Positions 1 to 7,122 of a stretch of DNA of 18,849 bases are shown one piece after another (position 1 is the first letter of the stretch; every line of letters begins with the position of its first letter). Location of the stretch: positions 1 through 18,849 of the forward strand of contig JAGVMY010000168.1 in assembly GCA_020053565.1 (NCBI GenBank), in the 5' to 3' direction. This DNA comes from Thermodesulfovibrionales bacterium (GTDB taxonomy: Bacteria; Nitrospirota; Thermodesulfovibrionia; Thermodesulfovibrionales; SM23-35). A program made the position numbers and the translations under genes. Below the pieces are notes generated by a model that saw only the letters and a list, made by a program, of their open reading frames with translations, ran no database searches and was not told where the DNA came from.

Positions 1-684
1 CCAAAAGAAGTGATCTTTGTCGCAGACGCAATGACAGGACAGGATGCGGTCAATATCTCAAGAAACTTTAATGAACAGATAGGTATTGACGGGATAATAC
101 TCACCAAGATGGACGGAGATGCCCGGGGAGGGGCAGCACTCTCGATAAGAGCGATTACCGGGAAGCCGATAAAATTCATCGGTGTGGGAGAGAAGATTGA
201 CATGCTCGAGCCGTTCCACCCTGAAAGAATTGCTTCAAGGATACTCGGTATGGGCGATGTGTTGAGTTTAATAGAACACGCACAGAAATCATTTGACCAG
301 AAAGAAGCTGAGCAACTCCAGAAAGCGATAATGGATGAATCTTTTACATTCGACGACCTTAAGGATCAGCTCAAAAAGCTCCGCACCATGGGGCCATTAG
401 AAAATATACTCAGTATGATACCGGGCGTTAACAAAATGAAGAATATCGACGTAAATGAAAAGGATCTTATTAAAATAGAGGCGATAATAAACTCAATGAC
501 AAAAAAGGAAAAAAGGAATCACGCTATCATTAACGGGAGCAGACGAAGAAGAATCGCCATCGGGAGCGGGACAACTGTCCCGGATGTGAACAGAGTCGTA
601 AAGCAATACGTTGAAATGAAGAAAATGCTCAAGATGTTTAAAGGCAAAAAAGGATTTAAATTGCCAAAATTCCTGCCCTTTTGA
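1..684 (+). CDS. ffh: Signal recognition particle protein Ffh, C-terminal part (partial)
   Basis: The frame is open from base 1, so this is the 3' half of a gene whose start lies outside the window; the GTG at position 10 is internal. Ffh is the SRP GTPase that binds 4.5S RNA and signal peptides and delivers ribosomes to FtsY at the membrane. The visible part holds the end of the G domain ([15 protein letters not shown], the TKxD specificity loop, then the [12 protein letters not shown] stretch) and a complete methionine-rich M domain. That domain includes the RNA-binding segment [11 protein letters not shown] and a lysine/methionine-rich tail. About 227 residues remain of a family length near 445. 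The gene stops 73 nt before hrcA. Family assignment is very secure; no damage is visible. Confidence 0.96.
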   Translation, partial: PKEVIFVADAMTGQDAVNISRNFNEQIGIDGIILTKMDGDARGGAALSIRAITGKPIKFIGVGEKIDMLEPFHPERIASRILGMGDVLSLIEHAQKSFDQKEAEQLQKAIMDESFTFDDLKDQLKKLRTMGPLENILSMIPGVNKMKNIDVNEKDLIKIEAIINSMTKKEKRNHAIINGSRRRRIAIGSGTTVPDVNRVVKQYVEMKKMLKMFKGKKGFKLPKFLPF

Positions 685-697
685 ATTACCACCCCTC

Positions 698-727
698 TTG
701 ACACAGCAATGAATTAATTGGTAAATT
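698..727 (+). promoter_or_regulatory. Predicted sigma-70-type promoter of the hrcA-grpE-dnaK-dnaJ operon
   Basis: A perfect TTGACA box at 698-703 is followed 18 nt later by TAAATT at 722-727, and the CIRCE operator begins 2 nt downstream. A housekeeping promoter directly followed by CIRCE is the standard layout of HrcA-controlled operons. The -10 match is only moderate (4 of 6), so the exact box could be shifted by one base. Confidence 0.6.
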
Positions 728-728
728 A

Positions 729-755
729 TTAGCACTTAACCACTGAGAGTGCTAA
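729..755 (+). promoter_or_regulatory. CIRCE operator (HrcA binding site)
   Basis: The left arm TTAGCACTT (729-737), a 9-nt spacer (738-746) and the right arm GAGTGCTAA (747-755) match the known CIRCE consensus TTAGCACTC-N9-GAGTGCTAA with one mismatch at the inner base of the left arm. HrcA, encoded immediately downstream, is expected to bind here and repress the operon until heat shock titrates GroEL, which keeps HrcA active in the studied systems. The right arm ends 2 nt before the hrcA ATG at 758, so the operator also covers the ribosome-binding region. Confidence 0.95.
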
Positions 756-757
756 AT

Positions 758-1789
758 ATGACCATGCTGGATGAAAGAACAAAAAAAATACTTTATGCGG
801 TCGTCGAAAATTATATAAACTTCCCTGACCCCGTAGGATCAAGGACTGTAGCGAAGAGCTATTCTTTCGGTCTCTCTCCTGCAACTATCAGGAACGTAAT
901 GGCTGACCTTGAAGAGATGGGCTTCCTCTTACAGCCCCATACATCAGCAGGTAGGGTTCCGACAGACATGGGTTACAGATTTTACGTGGAATCACTTGTA
1001 GCCGAAAGTGCCTTTTTACACAAAGAACCCCTCCGGGAACTTTATAAGAGACTAGCGACCCTTAGGGACAATATAGACATCCTTTTTAGCGAGACCACAA
1101 AAACCATCTCTACGTTATCCCATTACCTTGGGATTGCCATGTCTCCAAAGCCAGAGGTAACAACCCTGAAAAAAATTGAACTCCTCAAATACAAAGATGA
1201 TAAAATTGCTGCGATTCTCTTTACTGATGAAGGAATGATTAAAAATAAGGTTATATCGCTTGGTGCTGAAGTTACCCAGAAGGATCTCAACAGGATTGCG
1301 GGATACCTTAACTCGGAATTCTCCGGACATACATTTGATGAGATCCGCCAGAAAGTAGTACAAGAGATGTCAAAAGAGAAGATTATGTGTGATCGCCTTA
1401 TTTCAAGGGCACTTAAAATCTGTCAAGAAGCTTTCTATTTTCTCTACGGCGACCTTTTTGTATCAGGACTTTCAGAAGTACTTGACCTGCCTGACTTTAC
1501 TGACCTTAATAAAATAAAAGAACTCTCACGTGCAATAGAGGACAAACACACGATAATAAAGCTCCTCGACAAGCTCTCAGAACTTGATGGTGTTCAGATA
1601 ATAATCGGCTCGGAAAATTCAATGGATGAGATGAAAAAATTCAGCATTGTGGTTTCTGCATGTAAAGAAGGCGACCGACCAATCGGTGTCGTTGGCATAA
1701 TCGGACCTACAAGGATGAACTATTCAAAAGCTATTTATATTGTTGATAATACGGCAAGATTCATTACAAGAATACTTGCGGAAAGATAG
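758..1789 (+). CDS. hrcA: Heat-inducible transcription repressor HrcA
   Basis: HrcA is the repressor of class I heat-shock genes and binds CIRCE. The protein of 343 residues has an N-terminal winged helix (about residues 5-75, with DPVGSRTVAKSY, LSPATIRNVMADLEEMGFL and HTSAGRVPTDMGYRFYV, all family hallmarks). A GAF-like domain and the C-terminal segment IGVVGIIGPTRMNYSKAI follow. The ATG at 758 is preferred: a GTG at 749 is in frame but lies inside the CIRCE right arm and has no ribosome site, while GAGTG at 747-751 is well spaced from 758. It is the first gene of the operon and so is probably self-regulated. Length is normal for the family (about 340). Confidence 0.96.
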   Translation: MTMLDERTKKILYAVVENYINFPDPVGSRTVAKSYSFGLSPATIRNVMADLEEMGFLLQPHTSAGRVPTDMGYRFYVESLVAESAFLHKEPLRELYKRLATLRDNIDILFSETTKTISTLSHYLGIAMSPKPEVTTLKKIELLKYKDDKIAAILFTDEGMIKNKVISLGAEVTQKDLNRIAGYLNSEFSGHTFDEIRQKVVQEMSKEKIMCDRLISRALKICQEAFYFLYGDLFVSGLSEVLDLPDFTDLNKIKELSRAIEDKHTIIKLLDKLSELDGVQIIIGSENSMDEMKKFSIVVSACKEGDRPIGVVGIIGPTRMNYSKAIYIVDNTARFITRILAER

Positions 1790-1797
1790 GGGGGACT

Positions 1798-2394
1798 TTG
1801 CGAAAACGCAGGATGAGCGAAGATCAACCAATTTTAAATAAAGAAGAAAGCGAAGCTGAAGGCACAGAAACTGTTCAAGAAGAACCCGATGAGGATAAAG
1901 ACCGACTCACCTCTGAACTTCAAGAGATAAATGACAAATACGTACGACTTTACGCTGAATTTGAAAATTATAAGAAAAGGATTAATAAAGATAAAGAAGA
2001 ACTCGTAAGATATGGCAATGAAAGTCTTATCTTCGAGCTTCTGCCTGTCATTGATAACCTTGAAATGGCGTTGAAACATTCTTCACACAACCTTAACACA
2101 GGGATCGTGCATGGAGTAGAAATTACACTGAAAGAACTCCAGCGGTTACTCGAAAAATTTGGACTCAGTCCTATCGACGCATCTGGTAAACCCTTTGACC
2201 CGACAGTACATCATGCCATGACACAGGTTGAGAGGGATGACGTTGAGGAAAAGACTGTAGTAGAGGAGTTCAGGAAAGGATATATGCTCTGGGATAAAGT
2301 ATTGAGACCGTCACTTGTAGCGGTTTCTCAGAAACCTTTTACAGGTCAGGAAAAAACAGAAGAACAAATAGAAATCATAGAGGAGGAATCTTGA
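1798..2394 (+). CDS. grpE: Nucleotide exchange factor GrpE
   Basis: GrpE releases ADP from DnaK and acts as a thermosensor of the Hsp70 cycle. The 198-residue protein has an acidic, low-complexity N-terminus, a long heptad-rich helix (about residues 30-80, including [18 protein letters not shown]), the dimer region [10 protein letters not shown] and the C-terminal beta-wing ([13 protein letters not shown], then [17 protein letters not shown]), all typical. The TTG at 1798 is taken as start because a G-rich ribosome site (AGGGGGGA, about 1788-1795) lies just before it. The ATG at 1813 is possible but has AGG directly abutting it. It is 8 nt downstream of hrcA and 1 nt upstream of dnaK, so it is co-transcribed. 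Confidence 0.95.
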   Translation: MRKRRMSEDQPILNKEESEAEGTETVQEEPDEDKDRLTSELQEINDKYVRLYAEFENYKKRINKDKEELVRYGNESLIFELLPVIDNLEMALKHSSHNLNTGIVHGVEITLKELQRLLEKFGLSPIDASGKPFDPTVHHAMTQVERDDVEEKTVVEEFRKGYMLWDKVLRPSLVAVSQKPFTGQEKTEEQIEIIEEES

Positions 2395-2395
2395 T

Positions 2396-4318
2396 ATGGG
2401 AAAAGCAATTGGAATAGACCTTGGAACTACTAATTCTGTTGTGTCAGTTGTACAGGGCAATGAAACAGTAGTAATCCCGAACCAGGAGGGAAGCAGAACA
2501 ACACCATCTATTGTTGCCTTTACAGAAAAAGGTGAAAGGCTTGTTGGTCAGATAGCAAAAAGGCAGTCGATTACAAACCCTGAAAATACGATATTCTCCA
2601 TAAAGAGACTTATGGGAAGGAAATATAACACGCCCGAAGTAGAACATGCAAGGAAAAGACTTCCCTATAAAATTATCGCTGCACCGAATGGTGACGCCCA
2701 TGTAGAGATAAGAGGCAAGGGATATTCTCCACCTGAGATCTCTGCAATGATTCTTCAAAAACTCAAACAGGCTGCTGAGGATTATCTTGGGGAACCAATA
2801 ACAGATGCAGTGGTCACTGTACCTGCTTATTTTGATGATAGTCAGAGACAGGCAACAAAAGATGCGGGAAAGATTGCAGGACTGAACGTCCTGAGAATTA
2901 TAAACGAACCCACAGCTGCTTCACTCGCATATGGTATGGACAAAAAGAAAGAAGAAAAGATTGCGGTCTATGACCTCGGAGGTGGAACGTTTGATGTATC
3001 CATACTCGAAATCGGGGAAGGAGTCATCGAGGTAAAATCAACAAATGGAAATACCTATTTAGGGGGTGATGACTTCGATCTCAGGATTATGGACTGGATG
3101 GTCGAAGAATTCAAGAAAGACCAGGGTATAGACCTCAAAAAAGACAAGATGGCATTACAGAGGCTGAAGGAAGCCGCTGAAAGGGCTAAAATAGAACTCT
3201 CAACAGCACTGGAGACAGAAATCAACTTACCATTCATCACCGCTGATGCATCAGGACCCAAACATCTCCTTATGAAATTGTCAAGGTCAAAACTCGAACA
3301 GCTTGTTGGAGATTTTATTGAACAGACAACAGGCCCCTGTAGAAATGCCCTATCTGATGCAAATCTTTCTGCATCAGACATAGATGAAGTCTTGCTTGTA
3401 GGAGGTCAAACAAGGACCCCAAAAGTACAGCAAACAGTGCAGAGTTTTTTTGGTAAAGAACCAAATAAGACGGTAAATCCTGATGAGGTAGTTGCTGTAG
3501 GCGCAGCAATTCAGGCTGCAGTTCTTAAGGGAGATGTAAAAGAAGTTCTCCTGCTCGATGTTACTCCCCTTTCATTAGGTATCGAGACACTCGGCGGAAT
3601 CTTTACAAAAATTATTGAGAGAAACACCACTATTCCGACAAGGAAAAGTCAGATATTCTCCACCGCAACTGACAACCAGCCCGCTGTTTCCATAAAAATC
3701 TTCCAGGGCGAAAGGGAGATGGCTGCAGACAACAGACTCCTTGGTAATTTTGAGCTTATCGGGATTCCACCTGCACCACGAGGAGTTCCACAGGTAGAAG
3801 TAACATTCGATATTGATGCAAATGGTATACTCCACGTCTCTGCTAAAGATCTCGGTACAGGCAAGGAACAGTCTATACGAATCACTGCATCAAGTGGCCT
3901 GAGTGAAGATGAAATAAAAAAGATGACGCGTGACGCCGACTCACACTCAGAGGAAGACAAAAGAAAGAAACAGCTTGCAGAGGCAAGAAATGAGGCTGAT
4001 ACACTTATTTACTCAGTCGATAAATCTTTGAAAGATTTCAGCGATAAACTCCCTGAATTGGAGAAAAAAGATATCGAAGATGCTCTTGAAAGATGCAAAA
4101 AGGCAAGAGACACAAGTAATGAGGTATCTGAAATAAAATCAGCTACAGAGAATCTCACAAGGACATCCCACAAACTGGCAGAACATATTTACAAGACTTC
4201 AGGAGCTCAAGCCGGTGCCGGTGCTCCTGGAACTGGAACTACATCAGGGGCAAAAAAACCTGAAGAAGAGGTTGTAGAGGCAGAATTTGAGGAAGTTGAC
4301 AAGGATAAGAAGGAGTAA
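2396..4318 (+). CDS. dnaK: Molecular chaperone DnaK (Hsp70)
   Basis: DnaK is the ATP-driven chaperone that binds exposed hydrophobic segments, working with DnaJ and GrpE. The 640-residue protein is full length. The nucleotide-binding domain shows the phosphate loop IDLGTTNS (residues 7-14), [10 protein letters not shown] (171-180), [10 protein letters not shown] (193-202) and [10 protein letters not shown] (from 333). The interdomain linker is [10 protein letters not shown]. The substrate-binding beta-sandwich and helical lid follow, with a Gly/Ala/Thr-rich tail ending in an acidic [13 protein letters not shown] terminus. A strong ribosome site AGGAGG lies at 2381-2386. The stop overlaps the dnaJ start by one base (TAATG), which implies translational coupling. 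Confidence 0.98.
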   Translation: MGKAIGIDLGTTNSVVSVVQGNETVVIPNQEGSRTTPSIVAFTEKGERLVGQIAKRQSITNPENTIFSIKRLMGRKYNTPEVEHARKRLPYKIIAAPNGDAHVEIRGKGYSPPEISAMILQKLKQAAEDYLGEPITDAVVTVPAYFDDSQRQATKDAGKIAGLNVLRIINEPTAASLAYGMDKKKEEKIAVYDLGGGTFDVSILEIGEGVIEVKSTNGNTYLGGDDFDLRIMDWMVEEFKKDQGIDLKKDKMALQRLKEAAERAKIELSTALETEINLPFITADASGPKHLLMKLSRSKLEQLVGDFIEQTTGPCRNALSDANLSASDIDEVLLVGGQTRTPKVQQTVQSFFGKEPNKTVNPDEVVAVGAAIQAAVLKGDVKEVLLLDVTPLSLGIETLGGIFTKIIERNTTIPTRKSQIFSTATDNQPAVSIKIFQGEREMAADNRLLGNFELIGIPPAPRGVPQVEVTFDIDANGILHVSAKDLGTGKEQSIRITASSGLSEDEIKKMTRDADSHSEEDKRKKQLAEARNEADTLIYSVDKSLKDFSDKLPELEKKDIEDALERCKKARDTSNEVSEIKSATENLTRTSHKLAEHIYKTSGAQAGAGAPGTGTTSGAKKPEEEVVEAEFEEVDKDKKE

Positions 4319-5415
4319 TGAAGGACTATTATGAGATTCTTGGTGTATCGAGAGATGCAACTGAATCCGATATAAAAAAGGCATTCAGACAGCTTGCACT
4401 CAAATACCATCCTGACAGAAATCAAGAAAACAAAGAGGCAGAAGAAATATTCAAGGAGATAAATGAGGCGTACTCCTGCCTGAGTGATCCTGAAAAAAGA
4501 GCTCATTATGACAGATTCGGTACCGTTGAAGGTGTCGGAGCTGGTTTTAGTCCATTTGGCGCAGGTTTCGGTGATATATTCGAAGACATCTTTGGAGATT
4601 TCTTCGGAACATTTACCGGTCAACGTAGAGCACGGCCAACAAAGGGAAGTGACCTTCGATATGACCTTGATCTCACACTCATGGAAGCAGCTTTTGGTAC
4701 TGAAAAAATTTTAGAAGTACCAAGATGGGAAAACTGCACTGAATGTAATGGAACAGGCTCAATTCCTGGAAAAGGACCTGCTACATGCACAAATTGTAAA
4801 GGGACTGGCCAGACAAGATTCCAGCAGGGATTCTTCAGCATCGCCAAAACATGTGGAAAGTGTGGCGGTACCGGAAAGATTATCACAGACCCTTGTAAAA
4901 CATGTAAAGGTCACGGCAAAGTAAAAAAATTCAGAAGTATCACGGTAAAGATACCTGCCGGCGTAGATACAGGCTCAAGACTCAGAATCTCTCACGAAGG
5001 AGAAATGGGCTTTTATGGCGGTCCTCCTGGCGACCTCTATATAATCCTCAATGTCGAAGAACATCCATTTTTCAAGAGAGATGGAAATGACCTCTATTGT
5101 GAGGTTCCTCTGTCATTCCCTCAGGCAAGCATCGGAGCAGAAATCGAGATCCCTACCCTCGACGGAACATCTAAGCTCAAAATCCCCCCGGGAACTCCTT
5201 CAGGCAGAATATTTCATCTTAAAGGAAAGGGTATCCAGAGACTCGGTGGTCATAGCAGGGGAGACCATATTGTAAGCATATATATAGACGTTCCTAAAAA
5301 ACTGACACTCCGACAGAAAGAACTTCTTGAAGAATTTGCAAAGATAAACGGTGATGAAGTCGCAAAGTCATTTAAAGAAAAACTAAAAGACCTTTTCTCA
5401 GGAGCAGAAAAGTAA
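4318..5415 (+). CDS. dnaJ: Chaperone protein DnaJ (Hsp40)
   Basis: DnaJ is the co-chaperone that delivers substrates to DnaK and stimulates its ATPase. The 365 residues follow the type I DnaJ order: a J domain (1-68) with the essential HPD at 31-33, a short Gly/Phe-rich region (about 70-100), and a zinc region of four CxxCxGxG repeats with cysteine pairs at 140/143, 157/160, 179/182 and 193/196. The C-terminal substrate-binding and dimerisation domains follow. The start codon overlaps the dnaK stop by one base, with GGAG just before it inside dnaK. It is the last gene of the CIRCE operon; the accessory island begins right after it. Confidence 0.97.
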   Translation: MKDYYEILGVSRDATESDIKKAFRQLALKYHPDRNQENKEAEEIFKEINEAYSCLSDPEKRAHYDRFGTVEGVGAGFSPFGAGFGDIFEDIFGDFFGTFTGQRRARPTKGSDLRYDLDLTLMEAAFGTEKILEVPRWENCTECNGTGSIPGKGPATCTNCKGTGQTRFQQGFFSIAKTCGKCGGTGKIITDPCKTCKGHGKVKKFRSITVKIPAGVDTGSRLRISHEGEMGFYGGPPGDLYIILNVEEHPFFKRDGNDLYCEVPLSFPQASIGAEIEIPTLDGTSKLKIPPGTPSGRIFHLKGKGIQRLGGHSRGDHIVSIYIDVPKKLTLRQKELLEEFAKINGDEVAKSFKEKLKDLFSGAEK

Positions 5416-5438
5416 GAGTGTATAACATCGTAACCAGA

Positions 5439-5500
5439 ATGAGAAAATCTCCTTGACAACACAAGGGTTCTCATCAATAATCTACTCATAAACCCGTGTT
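5439..5500 (+). promoter_or_regulatory. Strong promoter-like sequence with overlapping inverted repeats, head of the integron-like island
   Basis: TTGACA (5453-5458, 6/6), a 17-nt spacer and AATAAT (5476-5481, 5/6) form the best sigma-70-type promoter match I found in the window. It points rightward into the recombinase remnant and the cassette genes. Two inverted repeats overlap it: ATGAGAA (5439-5445) with TTCTCAT (5468-5474), and AACAC..GGGTT (5458-5469) with AACCCGTGTT (5491-5500). The second, followed by TTCC, might instead be part of a dnaJ terminator, though it lacks a clear U-tract. By position it could serve as the cassette promoter (Pc) of an integron. Promoter function is inferred only. 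Confidence 0.5.
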
Positions 5501-5533
5501 TTCCTGAGGAAGCTTATTTATGGGGTAGTAATA

Positions 5534-5680
5534 GTGAGCAAGGATGTTTCAGGTAGGAGAACGGTTTCCTTCCCTTATGACCCTCATCTTATTGCAAAAG
5601 TCAAAACCATCGAAGGCCGCAGATGGCATTCCGAAGAGTCCGCTGGACAGTTTAAATATAAAAAGAGAGGTTGTGAATGA
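5534..5680 (+). pseudogene. Truncated tyrosine recombinase/integrase, N-terminal fragment
   Basis: A GTG-initiated frame of 48 codons reads VSKDVSGRRTVSFPYDP, then LIAKVKTIEGRRWHSEE, and then diverges into SAGQFKYKKRGCE and stops. I recognise VSFPYDPxLIxKVKxIxGRRWHxEE as the small N-terminal domain that precedes the SAM-like core-binding domain in many tyrosine recombinases. There it normally continues as KYWSFP. Nothing of the core-binding or catalytic domains (R..K..HxxR..H..Y) follows, so homology stops near 5638 and the gene is a relic. It lies between the promoter-like sequence and the attI-like site and shares their direction. Family identification rests on memory of this motif, not on a search. 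Confidence 0.6.
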
Positions 5681-5793
5681 CGAAATTTGTCACAAGAAGT
5701 GAATCTCTGGCACTTCAGCCAGAGTTGGGATATCCGAACCTATTCGGATGCAACAAAGTTATGCGCTCATTGGTCACCAAAGTAATATGTTAA
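5677..5793 (+). CDS. Small 38-codon ORF running through the attI-like site (speculative)
   Basis: The ATG at 5677 overlaps the stop of the recombinase remnant (ATGA, 5677-5680) and has an AGAGAGG ribosome site at 5664-5670, six bases away. The frame runs through the two hairpins and the GTTATGC core and stops at 5791-5793, nine bases before the first cassette ATG (5803), which itself has only a weak ribosome site. The product begins MTKFVTRSESLALQPELG and resembles nothing I know. Class 1 integrons contain a comparable short ORF across attI1 (ORF-11) that boosts translation of the first cassette by coupling. The same role is possible here, but it may be an accidental open frame. Confidence 0.3.
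   Translation: MTKFVTRSESLALQPELGYPNLFGCNKVMRSLVTKVIC
5705..5764 (+). other. attI-like recombination site with two hairpins
   Basis: The segment ends in CAACAAAGTTATGC (5751-5764). It resembles the right end of attI1 (AACAAAGTTRRRY) and carries the core GTTATGC at 5758-5764. Upstream lie two perfect stem-loops: CTCTGGC/GCCAGAG (5705-5711 with 5718-5724, 6-nt loop) and ATCCGAA/TTCGGAT (5732-5738 with 5743-5749, 4-nt loop). No RYYYAAC partner box at attC-like distance was found, which argues for attI (a single core) rather than another attC. Confidence 0.5.
5758..5780 (+). repeat. Cassette-start copy of an extended inverted repeat
   Basis: The bases from the core GTTATGCG through TTGGTCACCAA (5770-5780) recur in inverted orientation at the end of the same cassette, as TTGGTGACCAA (6344-6354) followed by CGACGCATAAC (6355-6365). 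The two copies match over about 20 of 23 positions with one gap. The 11-mer TTGGTCACCAA is itself an odd palindrome. In the excised circle the two copies would flank the attC and lengthen its stem beyond the R boxes. Confidence 0.7.
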
Positions 5794-5802
5794 GAGAACT
5801 GT

Positions 5803-6111
5803 ATGAAAATAGAGGGAATAAAGGATAAAATAAGTATAAGTGAGTACAGGTTTTCTGATCATGCCGTGAAAAGGATGATCAAACGGTCTATTGATCGATC
5901 TGAGATAGAAGAAGCAGTATTATCTGGTGAGATTATCGAAGAATATCCTGACGACAAATATTCACCGAGCTGTCTTATTTATGGGAAGTCGAAAGCTGGT
6001 AGACATCTTCATGTGCAGCTTTCACTTCCACCGACAGTCGTTGTTATTACAGCTTATGATCCGGACGAGACCGAATGGATAGATCATAGAGTTAGGAGGA
6101 AAAAGGAATGA
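5803..6111 (+). CDS. DUF4258 domain protein, probable toxin of a toxin-antitoxin pair
   Basis: The 102-residue protein has the features I associate with DUF4258: FSDHAVKRMIKRSI with His20 (residues 17-30), an EIIEEYPDD turn, GRHLHVQLS (67-74) and VVVITAYDPD (79-88). The family often occurs as the first gene of a two-gene module with a YgiT-type zinc-finger partner, and the partner is exactly next here, overlapping by four bases (ATGA, 6108-6111). Toxin activity is inferred from that context; some members may act as small nucleases. The ribosome site is weak (AAGAGA). It is the first gene after the attI-like site and would be the most highly expressed cassette gene. Confidence 0.8.
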   Translation: MKIEGIKDKISISEYRFSDHAVKRMIKRSIDRSEIEEAVLSGEIIEEYPDDKYSPSCLIYGKSKAGRHLHVQLSLPPTVVVITAYDPDETEWIDHRVRRKKE

Positions 6112-6341
6112 GATGCGTTTTTTGTGGCGGTGAAACAAAGAAAATGTTTGTAACCTTCAGCTACGAGGAGGAAAATAGGTATTTTCTTGTTGAGCATGTC
6201 CCTGCCGAGGTTTGTGAACGATGTGGAGAGAAGATATATTCACCCGATGTTACTGATGAGCTATTGAAGTTTGCAAAAGACAAATTTAAGCCTGTTAAGA
6301 AACTTGAAGTGCCTGTTTTTGATTTTGCTGAAAGTTGCTAA
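6108..6341 (+). CDS. YgiT-type zinc finger protein (MqsA N-terminal-like), probable antitoxin
   Basis: The 77 residues carry two CxxC pairs, C3/C6 (RCVFCGG) and C36/C39 (EVCERCGE), followed by KIYSPDVTDELLKFA. This is the zinc-ribbon found in MqsA/YgiT antitoxins. There is no C-terminal helix-turn-helix, so this is the short YgiT-type form. Translation is coupled to the DUF4258 gene through the ATGA overlap, and a strong AGGAGG site lies at 6094-6099, eight bases upstream. The expected role is neutralising the upstream protein. The gene ends 17 nt before the R'' box of the attC, the close packing usual in integron cassettes. Confidence 0.8.
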   Translation: MRCVFCGGETKKMFVTFSYEEENRYFLVEHVPAEVCERCGEKIYSPDVTDELLKFAKDKFKPVKKLEVPVFDFAESC

Positions 6342-6358
6342 TGTTGGTGACCAACGAC

Positions 6359-6425
6359 GCATAACACAGGCCAAAAGATTCATATCCAAATGCTATCGCA
6401 CTTCTTTTGGCCTTGAACGTTATCT
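6359..6425 (+). other. attC site of the first cassette
   Basis: R'' GCATAAC (6359-6365) is the exact reverse complement of the core GTTATGC that starts this cassette at 5758. L'' AGGCCAAAAGA (6368-6378) pairs perfectly with L' TCTTTTGGCCT (6403-6413). R' GTTATCT (6419-6425) fits GTTRRRY except at the fifth base, the same position where GTTATGC deviates. Unpaired bases lie between the R and L pairs. The total of 67 bp is within the known attC range. It would fold as a hairpin with a 24-nt terminal loop. Cleavage is expected between G6419 and T6420. Confidence 0.75.
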
Positions 6426-6571
6426 GAAAACCGCCATCCTTAAATGATAGTATGGATAAACAAGTTAATATAGGCGTATTAATACTCAGCTTTCTATTTC
6501 GAAGTTATTCAAAATATTCAGATACATGTAAATTATGTTATTATTGTTAAAGAGAAGTCGAAGGAGGCATT

Positions 6572-6789
6572 ATGAAGCAATACAAAATCATTGTAGAAAA
6601 ATATCCCGATGGTTATGTGGCCTATCATTAGGGCTTAAAAGCGTTGTGGTTGGTCAAGGCGATACTTATGAAGAAGCGCTTTCAGATGTAAAATCCGCAA
6701 TACGTTTTCATATCGAGAGTTTTGGAGAAGAGGTATTAGAGGTAGAGCCACCTATTCTCGAGGCATTTGTTGCAGAGGCTGGAGTTTAG
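6572..6789 (+). pseudogene. hicB: HicB-type antitoxin with a one-base frameshift
   Basis: An ATG at 6572 with a strong AAGGAGG site (6561-6567) opens MKQYKIIVEKYPDGYVAYH and meets TAG at 6629-6631. The conserved continuation LGLKSVVVGQGDTYEEAL..SAIRFHIESFGEEV sits in the next frame, up to the stop at 6787-6789. HicB proteins normally read GYVAYPLGLK here. TATCATTAGGG would give that if one C were restored (TATCCATTAGGG), so a single C was lost near 6626. The repaired protein would be 72 residues, a normal length. HicB binds and blocks HicA and usually represses the operon. The gene order hicB-hicA has a 6-nt gap. Either the antitoxin is dead or the base is a sequencing error. Confidence 0.8.
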
Positions 6790-6795
6790 ATTGTA

Positions 6796-7122
6796 ATGCC
6801 AAAATTTCCAGTTGACGCCCCAAAACAAAGGGTAACAAAAGCCTTTCAGATTTTGGGCTTTAGCATTGTCAGAGAAAGTGAGCACATTTCAATGATACGG
6901 GAAAACCCAGACGGAAACAAAACTCCCTTGACCATGCCAAATCATCCTAAAATAAAAGCCTCAACACTTCGAACAATTTGTACGCAGTCAGGAATTTCAA
7001 GGGATGATTTTTTGAATACGATACAATTATCCCATCCAACGGAGGTCGCTCTCAATAATTATCACGTTGCAAAAGACTTACATGCAAAACCCTTCGGGCT
7101 TCTTTTGCAACAGAAATGCTAG
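6796..7122 (+). CDS. hicA: HicA-type mRNA interferase toxin, with an unusual C-terminal extension
   Basis: HicA toxins are small double-stranded-RNA-binding-fold ribonucleases that cleave mRNA. The first ~76 residues match the family: a helix, GFSIVRESEHISM with the catalytic-position His30, DGNKTPLTMPNHPKIKAS, and STLRTICTQSGISRDDFL. HicA proteins of this kind normally end a few residues later (about 75-85 aa), but this frame runs on to 108 residues. The extra ~30 residues are encoded by DNA that contains the attC-like palindrome at 7066-7111. So the gene probably lost its stop and reads through a former recombination site. It follows a frameshifted hicB, so the toxin may itself be inactive or poorly translated. 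Confidence 0.85.
   Translation: MPKFPVDAPKQRVTKAFQILGFSIVRESEHISMIRENPDGNKTPLTMPNHPKIKASTLRTICTQSGISRDDFLNTIQLSHPTEVALNNYHVAKDLHAKPFGLLLQQKC
7066..7111 (+). repeat. Attenuated attC-like palindrome inside the 3' end of hicA
   Basis: GTTGCAAAAGA (7066-7076) pairs perfectly with TCTTTTGCAAC (7101-7111). An inner CCC/GGG hairpin lies at 7090-7098. The arms and loop resemble the attC at 6359-6425 (CAAAAGA...TTCTTTTG, with similar loop bases). R boxes at the expected offsets are poor: AATTATC on the left (7059-7065) and possibly GCTAGAT (7118-7124, one mismatch to GTTAGAT) on the right. I read it as a decayed attC that once separated hicBA from the next gene. It is not a terminator, as no U-tract follows. 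Confidence 0.5.

Noticed and set aside
749..757. GTG at 749 as the hrcA start
   Set aside because: It lies within the CIRCE right arm and has no ribosome site; the ATG at 758 is better placed.
5758..6365. Terminal inverted repeats of a small transposon around the DUF4258/YgiT pair
   Set aside because: The repeats coincide with core sites of attI/attC type, there is no target duplication or transposase, and the next cassette shows the same pattern with a different sequence. Cassette integration explains both.
7066..7111. Rho-independent terminator at the end of hicA
   Set aside because: The stem is A/T-rich with a 24-nt loop and no T-tract follows; similarity to the neighbouring attC explains it better.
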